Numbered from the stretch's first letter, positions 13,832-21,097 are shown. The stretch is DNA of 24,355 bases from Clostridia bacterium (GCA_900767195.1 CAAFYG010000120.1:1-24355); one strand, 5' to 3'. Notes: generated from the letters alone by a model not told the origin. Made by a program: numbers and translations.

Positions 13832-14986
13832 ATGCGGAAAGTTATCATCATCAAATATGCGGAATTATTTTTAAAAGGCAAAAACAAAGGCTATTTCGAG
13901 CAGGCGTTTTTCGTGAATATCGAGCGCGCGCTCAAAGGTTTCAGGCACACGCTGCTCCGCCCGAGCGGCAGATACATCGTGGCCGATTTCGACGAAGCGG
14001 AAGAGGAGGGCATAGTAAACGCGCTGAAAAAGGTGTTCGGCGCACACACGATCGCCGCAGGATACGAAACTTCTTCGAAACTCGAAGATATTTTCGAAGC
14101 GGCGAAATTGCTTGCGCCCGAAAGCGGCACATTTAAAGTGGAATCCCATCGCGGCGATAAAAAATATCCGCTCAATTCCATCGAAATTTCCCGCGAGATC
14201 GGCGGAAAACTTCTCGAAACTTTTCCGGGCCTTACGGTAGACGTTCATTCGCCGCAACATGTGATCCGCGTAGACGTAAGAGAAAACGGCGCGGCGCTCG
14301 TCGGCGGAAAGGAAGAAACGGGCGCGGGCGGCATGCCCGTAGGCACGGGCGGCAAAGGGTTGCTTTTAATTTCGGGCGGCATCGATTCCCCCGTGGCGGG
14401 CTATATGATGGCAAAGCGCGGCATGAAAGTGGATTGCCTGCATTTTCACAGCTATCCGTACACAAACGAGCAGGCGAAAGAAAAGGTGGTTGATCTTGCG
14501 AAAATACTTTCGGGGTACACGCTCGGCACAAAATTAAACGTGGTTTCCGTAACGCATATTCAGGAAAAAATTCACGAAAATTGCGCGCCGGAACTCATGA
14601 TCACGCTGCTGCGCCGCTTCATGTACCGCATCGCCGAAAGATACGCGAAAAAAATCGGCGCGCAGTGCCTTATCACGGGCGAAAGTCTCGGTCAGGTGGC
14701 GAGTCAGACGATCGAAGGCATGACTTCTTCAAACGCCGTGGTAAAAGATCTTCCCGTGCTTCGGCCGCTCGTGGGTTTCGATAAAAACGAGATTATCGAG
14801 CGTTCGGTGAAAATCGGCGCGTACGAAACTTCGATTTTGCCCTATGAAGATTGCTGCACGGTGTTTCTTCCAAACTTCCCTGCCATTCGCCCCAAACTTT
14901 CCGCCATCGAAAAAGAGGAAGAAAAGTTAAACGTAGAAGAGTTGATCGAAGAATCGCTTTCCACACTCGAGGTGATTTCGCTTTGA
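13832..14986 (+). CDS. thiI: tRNA 4-thiouridine synthase ThiI
   Basis: ThiI adenylates U8 of tRNA and replaces its oxygen with sulfur. In some bacteria it also supplies sulfur for thiamine thiazole. I chose ATG 13832 (384 aa), which follows GGGA and gives the usual RKVIIIKYAELFLKG beginning. A ferredoxin-like region plus THUMP domain spans about 1-165. The PP-loop ATP site SGGIDS is at 181-186, followed by PVAGYMMAKRG. LITGESLGQVASQT, typical of ThiI, lies near residue 285. The protein ends without a rhodanese domain, as in most Firmicutes, so it needs the persulfide directly from a partner, almost certainly the desulfurase just upstream. Its last codons carry the ribosome binding site of the next gene and its stop overlaps that gene's TTG start. 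Confidence 0.95.
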   Translation: MRKVIIIKYAELFLKGKNKGYFEQAFFVNIERALKGFRHTLLRPSGRYIVADFDEAEEEGIVNALKKVFGAHTIAAGYETSSKLEDIFEAAKLLAPESGTFKVESHRGDKKYPLNSIEISREIGGKLLETFPGLTVDVHSPQHVIRVDVRENGAALVGGKEETGAGGMPVGTGGKGLLLISGGIDSPVAGYMMAKRGMKVDCLHFHSYPYTNEQAKEKVVDLAKILSGYTLGTKLNVVSVTHIQEKIHENCAPELMITLLRRFMYRIAERYAKKIGAQCLITGESLGQVASQTIEGMTSSNAVVKDLPVLRPLVGFDKNEIIERSVKIGAYETSILPYEDCCTVFLPNFPAIRPKLSAIEKEEEKLNVEELIEESLSTLEVISL

Positions 14987-15414
14987 GCGCGGCGGAAGAA
15001 AAGGGCGCGCGCTGCTCGATCGCGCTTCTCACCGAAGCGGGCGGCGCGAAAGCCGTGCTTGTGCGGCTCGGCGAAATGCAGATGGAAGAAGGCGGCGGGG
15101 TAACGCTTTCTTATGAAGGCGAAAACGGATTTGGCATGCTTACGGTGGAAAAAGCGCGCGCAACGTGGCGGCGCGGCGGCGAAATGAACGCCGAACTCGT
15201 TTTTGAAGCGGGCGAAATCACGCAAGGCACGTTCGGCAGCGACGGATTGAACGGCACGGCGCAGATTGAAACGCACAAAATCGAATTAAAAATCAAAAAA
15301 GACGTCGTCTCGGCGGAAATCGCCTACACGCTGAAATTCGATTACGGGGAGCAGAAAACAAAAGTAAAAATCCGCGCCCGACTGCTCGAAGAAACGGCGA
15401 TATATGCAAGTTAA
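14983..15414 (+). CDS. DUF1934 (YwiB-like) protein with TTG start
   Basis: The frame is open from 14851, but that upstream part lies over the thiI coding region. The real start is probably TTG 14983, overlapping the thiI stop (TTGA). GAGGTGAT at 14969-14976 is a near-perfect Shine-Dalgarno sequence 6 nt before it. This gives 143 residues, close to Bacillus YwiB. The fold is predicted to be an all-beta barrel: alternating strands such as VTLSYEG, HKIELKIKKD and EIAYTLKFDYGE, with a Gly-rich middle (EITQGTFGSDGL). DUF1934 proteins are small cytoplasmic calycin-like proteins with no established function. The gene is tightly coupled to thiI and lies 39 nt before the Rho-like gene. Confidence 0.8.
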   Translation: MSAAEEKGARCSIALLTEAGGAKAVLVRLGEMQMEEGGGVTLSYEGENGFGMLTVEKARATWRRGGEMNAELVFEAGEITQGTFGSDGLNGTAQIETHKIELKIKKDVVSAEIAYTLKFDYGEQKTKVKIRARLLEETAIYAS

Positions 15415-15453
15415 AAAAATTGATCGGAAATACACGCTGAAAGGAGAAAAAAC

Positions 15454-16923
15454 GTGACGAAAGCAGAAGCATTGAAAGATTGGAAGACAGAGGTGCATGA
15501 TTATTTAAGCAAAATCGGTATCGTTTCGCTGCGTTCGCTCGGAAGGTATTTAGGAGTGCCGCAAGCCACAACCAAGAAGAAAGGAGATCTTACCGCTTGT
15601 ATTCTTTCGTTGCTTGCAGGCGAGAGCAAGCCGGCGGCGAAAAGCAACCGCGGCGCGCCCGTGAAAGAAGATTTCGTAGATCCCGCGATACTTTCCCGTC
15701 TCGAAGAGTTGAATTTCAAAAAGGCTTCGATCGAAGCGGACAGTATCGAAGCGGGCGAAAGCAGCATGCCGCTGGGTGAAGAAGATTTTCGGGCAGCGGT
15801 GTCTCTGCACGCGAAAAATCGGGAAATCGCCTATTACGACAGAGCGGTTTTCGGCGGCGAGCTGATCACGCTTGCCGGCTCGTACTGCGTAAAAATTTCC
15901 GAGCCGCGCGAACTTCTCGGCGAAAAAGCGGTAATATCCACAAAAGCGGTGGAGGAATCCGGCGCGCGCACGGGCGATAAAATCACCTTCCACGCAAAAA
16001 CGCACATGGGTTACTATATGGTGGCGGAAATACTTTCGGTAAACGCGTTATTGTCCGGCACGCTGCTTGAAAATTTCGATCGCGCGCCCGCGGAATATCC
16101 CAGCGAAAAACTGTTGCCTTTCGAGGCGGGCGAAAGCGTTCTTCTCAAATATTTCGTTTCGCTTTTTCCGGTGGGCAAAGGGCAGCGCGCGATGATTTCG
16201 GGCGCGCCGAAATCGGGCAAAAGCACGCTTCTTCGCGAGGTGGCGCGCGCGGCGGCGCAAAACGACGCCGCGCTTAAAATCGTCATCGCGCTTTGCGAGC
16301 AATCTCCTGAAATCACCAATGCATGGCAGCGTGAATTTCAAACGGCGGATATTTATGCTTCCGGCTACTACGATGATCCCGAAGAGCAACTCGAACAGGC
16401 GGAGAAAGCCATGAAACGCGCAAAAGAATACGTATGCGACGGTAAAAGCGTACTGCTTCTTATCGACGATCTCAACGCGCTTGCGCGTGCATACAACGAA
16501 ACGGACGAAGCCTCGGGCGGGCGTGTTTTAAACGGCGATCTCGAAAGTAAAACGCTGCATTATATGAAGCGGTATCTCGGCGCGGCGCGCAAGCTCAAAT
16601 CGGGCGCGTCTCTTACGGTATTCGGCGTGCTTGCTACGAACACGGGCGCTCCGTTCGACGCCGCGCTTTCGCAGGAACTTCTCGGCGTATCTTCCGCCAC
16701 ATGGCAGCTTTCCGGAATGTTTCGTCGCGGCAGAGGCGCGCGTCCCGATTATGCGGCTTCGCACGTAGATCACGAAAACGAATTTCTTACGGAAGAGGAG
16801 CAAAAAACGCTCGATCGTCTGTATATCACGGGCGCGGAGCGAATATTCGAAGAGGGCAGAGAAGAGCGGCTGAAAGAGAGTCGTTCGGCACACGAATTTT
16901 TAACGCGTCTGCTCGTAAAGTAG
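15454..16923 (+). CDS. Divergent Rho-family RNA-dependent ATPase
   Basis: The 489-residue protein starts at GTG 15454 behind AAGGAG (7 nt). It aligns with Rho along its length. The N-terminal helical domain ends in KKGDLTACILSLL (42-54). An S1/cold-shock-like region starts at VFGGELITL (132) and includes SGARTGDKI (169). FPVGKGQRAMISGAPKSGKST (238-258) carries Walker A, Glu282 lies in CEQSPEIT, Walker B is LLLIDD (334-339), followed by LARAYN. The Q-loop region is GDLESKTLHYMKRYLGAARK (361-380). Differences from canonical Rho: the RNP1 GFGFLR region reads SYCVKI, and the segment that should carry the arginine finger reads ASHVDHENEF with no arginine. I infer a Rho paralogue that binds ATP but may be altered in RNA binding or hydrolysis. 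It is the last gene of its unit, upstream of the sporulation sigma factor. Confidence 0.85.
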   Translation: MTKAEALKDWKTEVHDYLSKIGIVSLRSLGRYLGVPQATTKKKGDLTACILSLLAGESKPAAKSNRGAPVKEDFVDPAILSRLEELNFKKASIEADSIEAGESSMPLGEEDFRAAVSLHAKNREIAYYDRAVFGGELITLAGSYCVKISEPRELLGEKAVISTKAVEESGARTGDKITFHAKTHMGYYMVAEILSVNALLSGTLLENFDRAPAEYPSEKLLPFEAGESVLLKYFVSLFPVGKGQRAMISGAPKSGKSTLLREVARAAAQNDAALKIVIALCEQSPEITNAWQREFQTADIYASGYYDDPEEQLEQAEKAMKRAKEYVCDGKSVLLLIDDLNALARAYNETDEASGGRVLNGDLESKTLHYMKRYLGAARKLKSGASLTVFGVLATNTGAPFDAALSQELLGVSSATWQLSGMFRRGRGARPDYAASHVDHENEFLTEEEQKTLDRLYITGAERIFEEGREERLKESRSAHEFLTRLLVK

Positions 16924-17028
16924 CGATCGCGCCGAAAAACGAAGTCGGCGTCACCGGCAAAAATTTTGCGGGCATAGGCTCGGCGTCGAATTTCCGCGGC
17001 GCGGATTTCGAAACGATCGCCCGAAAAA

Positions 17029-17068
17029 CGAAAAACGTAAAAAACGAAAAACGTAAAAAACGAAAAAC
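17029..17068. repeat. 16-bp tandem repeat, 2.5 copies
   Basis: CGAAAAACGTAAAAAA occurs perfectly at 17029-17044 and 17045-17060, and a partial third copy CGAAAAAC follows at 17061-17068. Related A-rich sequence extends to about 17080. The strong strand bias (almost no T) is unlike the rest of the window. Confidence 0.85.
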
Positions 17069-17088
17069 AAAAAAACGATAAGAAACAG

Positions 17089-17118
17089 AAAGCCGTCGGC
17101 GCAGTCCGGCGGCTTTAT
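17089..17118 (+). terminator. Probable terminator of the seven-gene unit
   Basis: AAAGCCGTCGG (17089-17099) pairs with CCGGCGGCTTT (17106-17116) through 11 bp with one G-U pair and a 6-nt loop. The 3' T-run is short (TTTAT), so release may be inefficient or helped by a factor. It lies 166 nt after the Rho-like stop codon. Confidence 0.6.
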
Positions 17119-17164
17119 CTATGACGAAAACCGCGAAAAAAATCGTAAAACAGCGAAAAACGGT

Positions 17165-17192
17165 ATAGTACAACCTTTCTTTTTCATACCAT
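17165..17192 (+). promoter_or_regulatory. Sigma-E-like promoter for the sporulation sigma gene
   Basis: GTATA (ATA at 17165-17167) is followed after 17 nt by CATACCAT (17185-17192). This fits the mother-cell sigma-E pattern ATA-N16-18-CATACAnT well. No sigma-A type TTGACA/TATAAT pair is visible in the 95 nt before the gene. In Bacillus, sigK is switched on by sigma-E, so the element and the gene identity support each other. Confidence 0.55.
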
Positions 17193-17262
17193 AGAAAAGC
17201 GCGCCGCTTTCGTCAAGGCAAAAGCTCGGAAGCAAGAAAAGCAAGAAAGGAGAAAAAAGACA

Positions 17263-17988
17263 ATGTTTTTCAGCGTATTCTGGTCGTTTTTATGCAAAAT
17301 CGGATTTTTAACGGGGCTGATCGGCGGAAAAAATTCCTTTTCCAAGCCGCTATCCAAAGAGGACGAAGAAAAATATCTGAAAATTTTAAACGAGTCCAAA
17401 ACTGCGGAAGAACGCAAGCGCGCCAAAGATATTCTCGTAAAGCACAATATGCGGCTTGTGGCGCATATCGTAAAGAAATACCGCGGCGCGGCGGAAACCG
17501 ACGATCTCATTTCCGTAGGCAGTTTAGGCTTGATGAAAGCGCTCGATAATTATCGCCCGGGTCGGGGAACTACGCTTGCCACGTTTGCCGCACGCTGCAT
17601 CGAAAACGAAATGCTGATGCTGATCCGCGCCGGGAAAAAGCATAAAAACACGCTTTCTCTCTCCGATCCCGTCGGACTTGATAAAGACGGTAACGAACTT
17701 ACGCTGCTCGACGTACTTGCCGAAAAAGAAGAGGGCGTTTTCGAAAACGTAGAGCGTTCTGTGCAGCGCGAAAGACTGCTTAAAGCGATCCGCCGTATAT
17801 TAAACGATCGCGAATACACCGTTCTTTGCATGCGATACGCACTCACGGGCGGCGCGCCGAAAGCGCAGCGGGAAGTGGCGGTAAAACTCGATATTTCCCG
17901 TTCTTACGTATCGCGTATCGAAAAGCGCGCGATCTCGAAGCTGCGTAAAAATCTTTCCGCAAACGATTTTTACGATTTCATCGGCTGA
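17263..17988 (+). CDS. sigK: Sporulation sigma factor, SigK-like (sigma-K/sigma-E family)
   Basis: This 241-residue protein starts at ATG 17263 behind AAAGGAG (10 nt). Region 2 spans about 55-119: RLVAHIVKKY, DDLISVGSLGLMKAL, and LATFAARCIENEMLM. The linker has LSDPVGLDKDGNELTLLDVL (133-152). Region 4.2 is a helix-turn-helix at 201-222 ending SRSYVSRIEKRA. RLVAHIVKK, DPVGLDKDGNE and SRSYVSRIEKRA match sigma-K better than sigma-E, though both are close relatives. Residues 1-20 are hydrophobic (MFFSVFWSFLCKIGFLTGLI), consistent with an N-terminal pro-sequence removed by a membrane protease such as SpoIVFB. The gene is uninterrupted, with no skin-type element splitting it. Sigma-K directs late mother-cell transcription of coat and cortex genes. 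Its presence implies that the organism forms endospores. Confidence 0.9.
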   Translation: MFFSVFWSFLCKIGFLTGLIGGKNSFSKPLSKEDEEKYLKILNESKTAEERKRAKDILVKHNMRLVAHIVKKYRGAAETDDLISVGSLGLMKALDNYRPGRGTTLATFAARCIENEMLMLIRAGKKHKNTLSLSDPVGLDKDGNELTLLDVLAEKEEGVFENVERSVQRERLLKAIRRILNDREYTVLCMRYALTGGAPKAQREVAVKLDISRSYVSRIEKRAISKLRKNLSANDFYDFIG

Positions 17989-18005
17989 TATGCCGCCGGT
18001 TATGC

Positions 18006-18034
18006 TTGACAAATTCCGATAATTCGGCTATAAT
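18006..18034 (+). promoter_or_regulatory. Consensus sigma-A promoter for malQ
   Basis: TTGACA (18006-18011) and TATAAT (18029-18034), both perfect, are separated by 17 nt. It lies 17 nt after the sigma factor stop codon, with no terminator visible between. The predicted start near 18041 leaves a leader of about 32 nt containing AAAAGG. Confidence 0.9.
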
Positions 18035-18072
18035 ACGCAAGGAAACAGAGCATATTTACAAAAGGTAAAATC

Positions 18073-19662
18073 ATGACGGGCGAAATAAATTTCAATCATA
18101 CGGCAAATCTTACGGAAGAACAAGCATGGAAGCAAAGAAAATGCGGCGTTTTGCTGCCGATATTTTCTCTCCCCGATCGCTACGGTATCGGCACGATCGG
18201 CCGCACGGCCCAAAACTACGCGGCATATCTTTCTTCCGCCGGGGTGAAAGTGTGGCAGATTTTGCCGCTTCTTCCCACGGGCTACGGCGATAGCCCGTAT
18301 CAGTCCGTCTGTTCCTACGCCCTTAATTATTATCTGATCGATCTTGCAATGCTCGCCGAAAAAGGACTTTTCACCGAAGCGGAACTTGCAAAGTACGCAC
18401 AGGAAAACGGGTACGGGCAAGAGAATTCGCGCGTCGACTATGAAAAACTTTTTCACACGCGCGTACCGTTTTTAAAGAAAGCGTTTGCGCGCTTTGTTTC
18501 CGAAGAGTATCGCGCGGCGCATCCTCGTGAAGCGGAAAGTTTCGAAGCGTTTTTAAAGGCGGGCGAATATTTCGATTTCGCGCTTTTCATGTCGCTCAAA
18601 ACGCATTTTTCGTTCCGCCCGTGGCAGGAATGGGGCGAATACGCTAAGTATAGCGAAGAAAAAGCGAAAAATTTCGCCGCCGGGCATACGGAGGAAATTC
18701 GATTCTGGCAATTCACGCAGTACGAATTTTTACAACAATGGAACGAACTTCGCGCGCACGCTAAGCAAAACGGCGTGGAAATTCTCGGCGATATGCCCAT
18801 TTACGTGGCGAGCGATTCCGTGGAAATGTGGAAGTACGGAAAGTTGCTGTTCGAAACGGACGCAAACGGCAAACAAACGGAAAAAGCGGGCGTTCCGCCG
18901 GACGCGTTTTCCGCCGACGGGCAGCTGTGGGGCAATCCCGTGTATCGTTGGGAAGAAATGAAAAAAGACGGCTACGCTTGGTGGAAGCGGCGTATTCACA
19001 AGGCGTTCGCGTTGTTCGATATCGTGCGTATAGATCATTTCCGCGGATTCGATCGATATTTTTCCGTTCCCGCCGCCGCGCTTACGGCGCGCGAAGGCGA
19101 GTGGAAAAACGGGCCGAAAGCCGAGCTTTTTCAAGATATGAAAAGTTTGCCGATCGTAGCGGAAGATCTCGGCGTGATCGACGATGGCGTGCGCCGGCTC
19201 ATGAAAGACGTCGGCTACCCCGGCATGCGCGTGCTTGAATTTGCTTTCGACGGCAGCGCGGAAAATACGAATAAGCCTTCGAATTCTCCCGAAAACAGCG
19301 TCACGTATACGGGTACGCACGATAATCCGCCGTTCGCGGCATATATCGGACTGCTCGCCGATGGCGAAAGAGAGCGATTTTTGCACGATTTTCGCCGCGA
19401 ATGTGAAAAATTCGGTATCGCCCACTCGGCGAAAACGGCGGAAGAATACGCCGCCGAAGCGGTGCGTCTTGCGTTTGCTTCGCCGTCTTTTTTATGCGTT
19501 GCGCCGCTTTGCGATCTCTTATCGCTCGGCGAAGAAGCGCGAATCAACGCGCCGTCCACGCTTTCTACAAAAAATTGGAGTTTCCGTTTTTCGGCGCAAC
19601 AGCTGTTTTCTAAAGAGGTGAAAGAAACGTTGCTTCGCCTTGAAAAAGAATATCAAAGATAA
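18073..19662 (+). CDS. malQ: 4-alpha-glucanotransferase (amylomaltase, GH77)
   Basis: MalQ moves alpha-1,4-glucan chains between malto-oligosaccharides, releasing glucose, during maltodextrin or glycogen use in the cytoplasm. The 529-residue protein has the GH77 features in order: GVLLPIFSLPDRYGIGTIG (25-43), LLPTGYGDSPYQS (67-78), GDMPIYVASDSVEMW (239-253), and FSADGQLWGNPVYRW (279-293). The nucleophile is Asp321 in VRIDHFRG, the acid/base Glu364 in VAEDLG, and the third carboxylate Asp417 in YTGTHDN. All are intact and the length is standard. It has its own promoter and a strong terminator. No other glycogen or maltose gene lies in the window, so the physiological partner is not shown by context. 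Confidence 0.97.
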   Translation: MTGEINFNHTANLTEEQAWKQRKCGVLLPIFSLPDRYGIGTIGRTAQNYAAYLSSAGVKVWQILPLLPTGYGDSPYQSVCSYALNYYLIDLAMLAEKGLFTEAELAKYAQENGYGQENSRVDYEKLFHTRVPFLKKAFARFVSEEYRAAHPREAESFEAFLKAGEYFDFALFMSLKTHFSFRPWQEWGEYAKYSEEKAKNFAAGHTEEIRFWQFTQYEFLQQWNELRAHAKQNGVEILGDMPIYVASDSVEMWKYGKLLFETDANGKQTEKAGVPPDAFSADGQLWGNPVYRWEEMKKDGYAWWKRRIHKAFALFDIVRIDHFRGFDRYFSVPAAALTAREGEWKNGPKAELFQDMKSLPIVAEDLGVIDDGVRRLMKDVGYPGMRVLEFAFDGSAENTNKPSNSPENSVTYTGTHDNPPFAAYIGLLADGERERFLHDFRRECEKFGIAHSAKTAEEYAAEAVRLAFASPSFLCVAPLCDLLSLGEEARINAPSTLSTKNWSFRFSAQQLFSKEVKETLLRLEKEYQR

Positions 19663-19711
19663 AAATTTTGCGGCGTCAGCCGCACAAAAAATAAGCTTAT
19701 TCATCGTCTAT

Positions 19712-19753
19712 CCGCTTCGCTTGGGCAAATGCGCTGAGCGAGGCGGCTTTTTT
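19712..19753 (+). terminator. Strong terminator after malQ
   Basis: CCGCTTCGCT (19712-19721) pairs with AGCGAGGCGG (19737-19746) through 10 bp with one G-U pair, around a 15-nt loop. It is followed by CTTTTTTA. It lies about 50 nt after the malQ stop. Confidence 0.8.
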
Positions 19754-19808
19754 ATACGAAAAACGGAGGTTAAAAAGCTGCAAATCGTTTATTTTATCTC
19801 AATATTTC

Positions 19809-19837
19809 TTGACAATTCCCCGAAAATCCCGTAAAAT
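19809..19837 (+). promoter_or_regulatory. Sigma-A promoter for the panE-like gene
   Basis: TTGACA (19809-19814, perfect) and TAAAAT (19832-19837) are separated by 17 nt. The start codon is 31 nt past the -10 box, with AGAGG at about 19856-19860 as ribosome binding site. Confidence 0.8.
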
Positions 19838-19868
19838 ATTCTCATAAAATCAAAAAGAGGAAAAGCAG

Positions 19869-20960
19869 ATGATCAGAACTGCGATTTACGGCGCGGGTGC
19901 GATGGGCGGCGTTCTCGGCGCGCTCATCGAAAAAAGCGGCGGAAAAGTCGATTTATACGCGCGCAACGCCGCACACGTACAGGCAGTCCGCGAAAACGGC
20001 TTAACGGTAAGATGCGAAGCGGACGGCACGTCTTTCACCGTCCGCCCCGAAATTTTCACGCCGGACGAAATGCCCGTCCGCACGCAAAAAAACGGCAGGT
20101 ACGACGTGATTTTTCTCATGACGAAGCAGCGCGAAAACGAAAAAATCGTTACGTTTTTAAAAGATTATCTGAAAGAAGACGGCGCGCTCGTCACCACACA
20201 AAACGGCTTGCCGGAAGAAAAAATCGCAAAAATCGTCGGCGCAAACAGAACGTTCGGCGGCGTTTGTTCGTTCGGCGCGAATTTCGAAACGGCGGGCGAA
20301 GCAAAACTTACTTCCACGCTTTCCTCGGCAAAAATTTGCGTAGGGGCATATCTTAAAAGCCACTCGTACGTTTGCGCATCTGCGCAAGCGTGCGAGCAAA
20401 TGCAGAATATCCGCGCGCTTTTGCAGCCGATCGCAAAAATCACAAACGAAAATTTCTATCGCGAAACGCAGAATCTCGCGGGCGTAAGATACGCGAAACT
20501 TATTGTAAACGCCGCCTTTTCTTCTCTTTCCGCCGCCACAAATCTTACGTTCGGCGAAATCGCCAAAGATAAAAAAGCAAGAAAAATCGCTCTCGGAGTT
20601 ATGCGCGAAACGCTCGCCGTCGCAAAAGCGCAAAATATAAAAATCGATACGGTGCAGGGGAAAGACGTCGCGAAACTTTTACGTAAAGCCAAACCGCCGT
20701 TCGGCGCGTTCAAAGATAAAATTTTGCTTGCGCTGCTTCCGAAATTCGTGAAAAATCACAAAAATTCCGTCAGCGGCATGCTTCTCGATATTCGTCGCGG
20801 CAGGCGCAGCGAAATCGATTATATCGCGGGCGCGGTGAGCGCGGCGGGCGAAAAATGTGGCGTAAAAACTCCGCTTTGCCTCTCTCTCGTGCAAATCGTA
20901 AAAGCCGTGGAAAACGGCGAAGCCGAGCTTACGGCCGAAAATTGCGACCTGATATGTTAA
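19869..20960 (+). CDS. Ketopantoate reductase family protein (2-dehydropantoate 2-reductase)
   Basis: Ketopantoate reductase converts 2-dehydropantoate to pantoate with NADPH, on the route to pantothenate and CoA. The 363-residue protein starts with IYGAGAMGG (Rossmann Gly8, Gly10, Gly13). TTQNGL (109-114) follows the nucleotide-binding half. The catalytic pair Lys210 and Asn214 lies in YAKLIVN. The substrate-binding C-terminal segment includes SGMLLDIRRGRRSEIDYIAG (302-321) and GVKTP. These identify the ApbA/PanE family. At 363 residues it is about 50 longer than typical PanE (near 300), with extra sequence around 160-180 and 275-300. Members with other 2-oxo acid substrates exist and no panB or panC is in the window, so I do not assign the symbol. 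It has its own promoter and no clear terminator. Confidence 0.88.
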   Translation: MIRTAIYGAGAMGGVLGALIEKSGGKVDLYARNAAHVQAVRENGLTVRCEADGTSFTVRPEIFTPDEMPVRTQKNGRYDVIFLMTKQRENEKIVTFLKDYLKEDGALVTTQNGLPEEKIAKIVGANRTFGGVCSFGANFETAGEAKLTSTLSSAKICVGAYLKSHSYVCASAQACEQMQNIRALLQPIAKITNENFYRETQNLAGVRYAKLIVNAAFSSLSAATNLTFGEIAKDKKARKIALGVMRETLAVAKAQNIKIDTVQGKDVAKLLRKAKPPFGAFKDKILLALLPKFVKNHKNSVSGMLLDIRRGRRSEIDYIAGAVSAAGEKCGVKTPLCLSLVQIVKAVENGEAELTAENCDLIC

Positions 20961-20984
20961 ATTCATAAAACTCATAAAAAATGA

Positions 20985-21018
20985 CGATATATTCCATAGT
21001 TTCGCCGATATATTTCAT
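20985..21018. repeat. Spaced direct repeat ahead of the MATE promoter
   Basis: CGATATATTCCAT (20985-20997) and CGATATATTTCAT (21006-21018) match at 12 of 13 positions and start 21 bp apart, two helical turns. The second copy ends on the first base of the -35 box. This layout fits a regulator binding twice on the same DNA face and either blocking or aiding polymerase. The sequence is A/T-rich, so a chance repeat is possible. Confidence 0.5.
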
Positions 21019-21046
21019 TGACATTTTTCATTTTTGGTGATATACT
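21018..21046 (+). promoter_or_regulatory. Sigma-A promoter for the MATE transporter
   Basis: TTGACA (21018-21023, perfect) and TATACT (21041-21046) are separated by 17 nt, with an extended -10 (TGA) directly before the box. The leader is about 45 nt. Confidence 0.85.
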
Positions 21047-21097
21047 GTTCGCAATCGCAAAAAATAAAAATAATTCGGGTACATACAGGGTGTCGGT

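Larger units (their letters stand above)
16924..17262. other. Gap between the Rho-like and sigma factor genes
   Basis: This 339-nt gap contains no convincing gene. It holds a 16-bp tandem repeat (17029-17068), the terminator at 17089 and a sigma-E-like promoter at 17165. An open frame that runs through the gap from inside the Rho-like gene (16701-17081) is very rich in Arg and Lys and has no ribosome binding site, so I treat it as spurious. The first 100 nt are ordinary in composition and could be remnants of coding sequence. Confidence 0.6.

Noticed and set aside
14851..14982. N-terminal extension of the DUF1934 frame
   Set aside because: It is an Arg/Lys-rich out-of-frame read of thiI; TTG 14983 has a strong ribosome binding site and gives the family length.
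15454..16923. F1-type ATPase subunit instead of Rho
   Set aside because: The GKGQRAMISGAPKSGKS, LARAYN and KRYLGAARK blocks and the N-terminal domain match Rho, and no other ATP synthase gene is nearby.
17029..17068. CRISPR-like repeats
   Set aside because: The copies are directly adjacent with no spacers and no cas genes are present; this is a simple tandem repeat.
17263..17988. Skin-type element splitting the sigma gene
   Set aside because: The frame is continuous from the pro-sequence through region 4.2, with no recombinase nearby.
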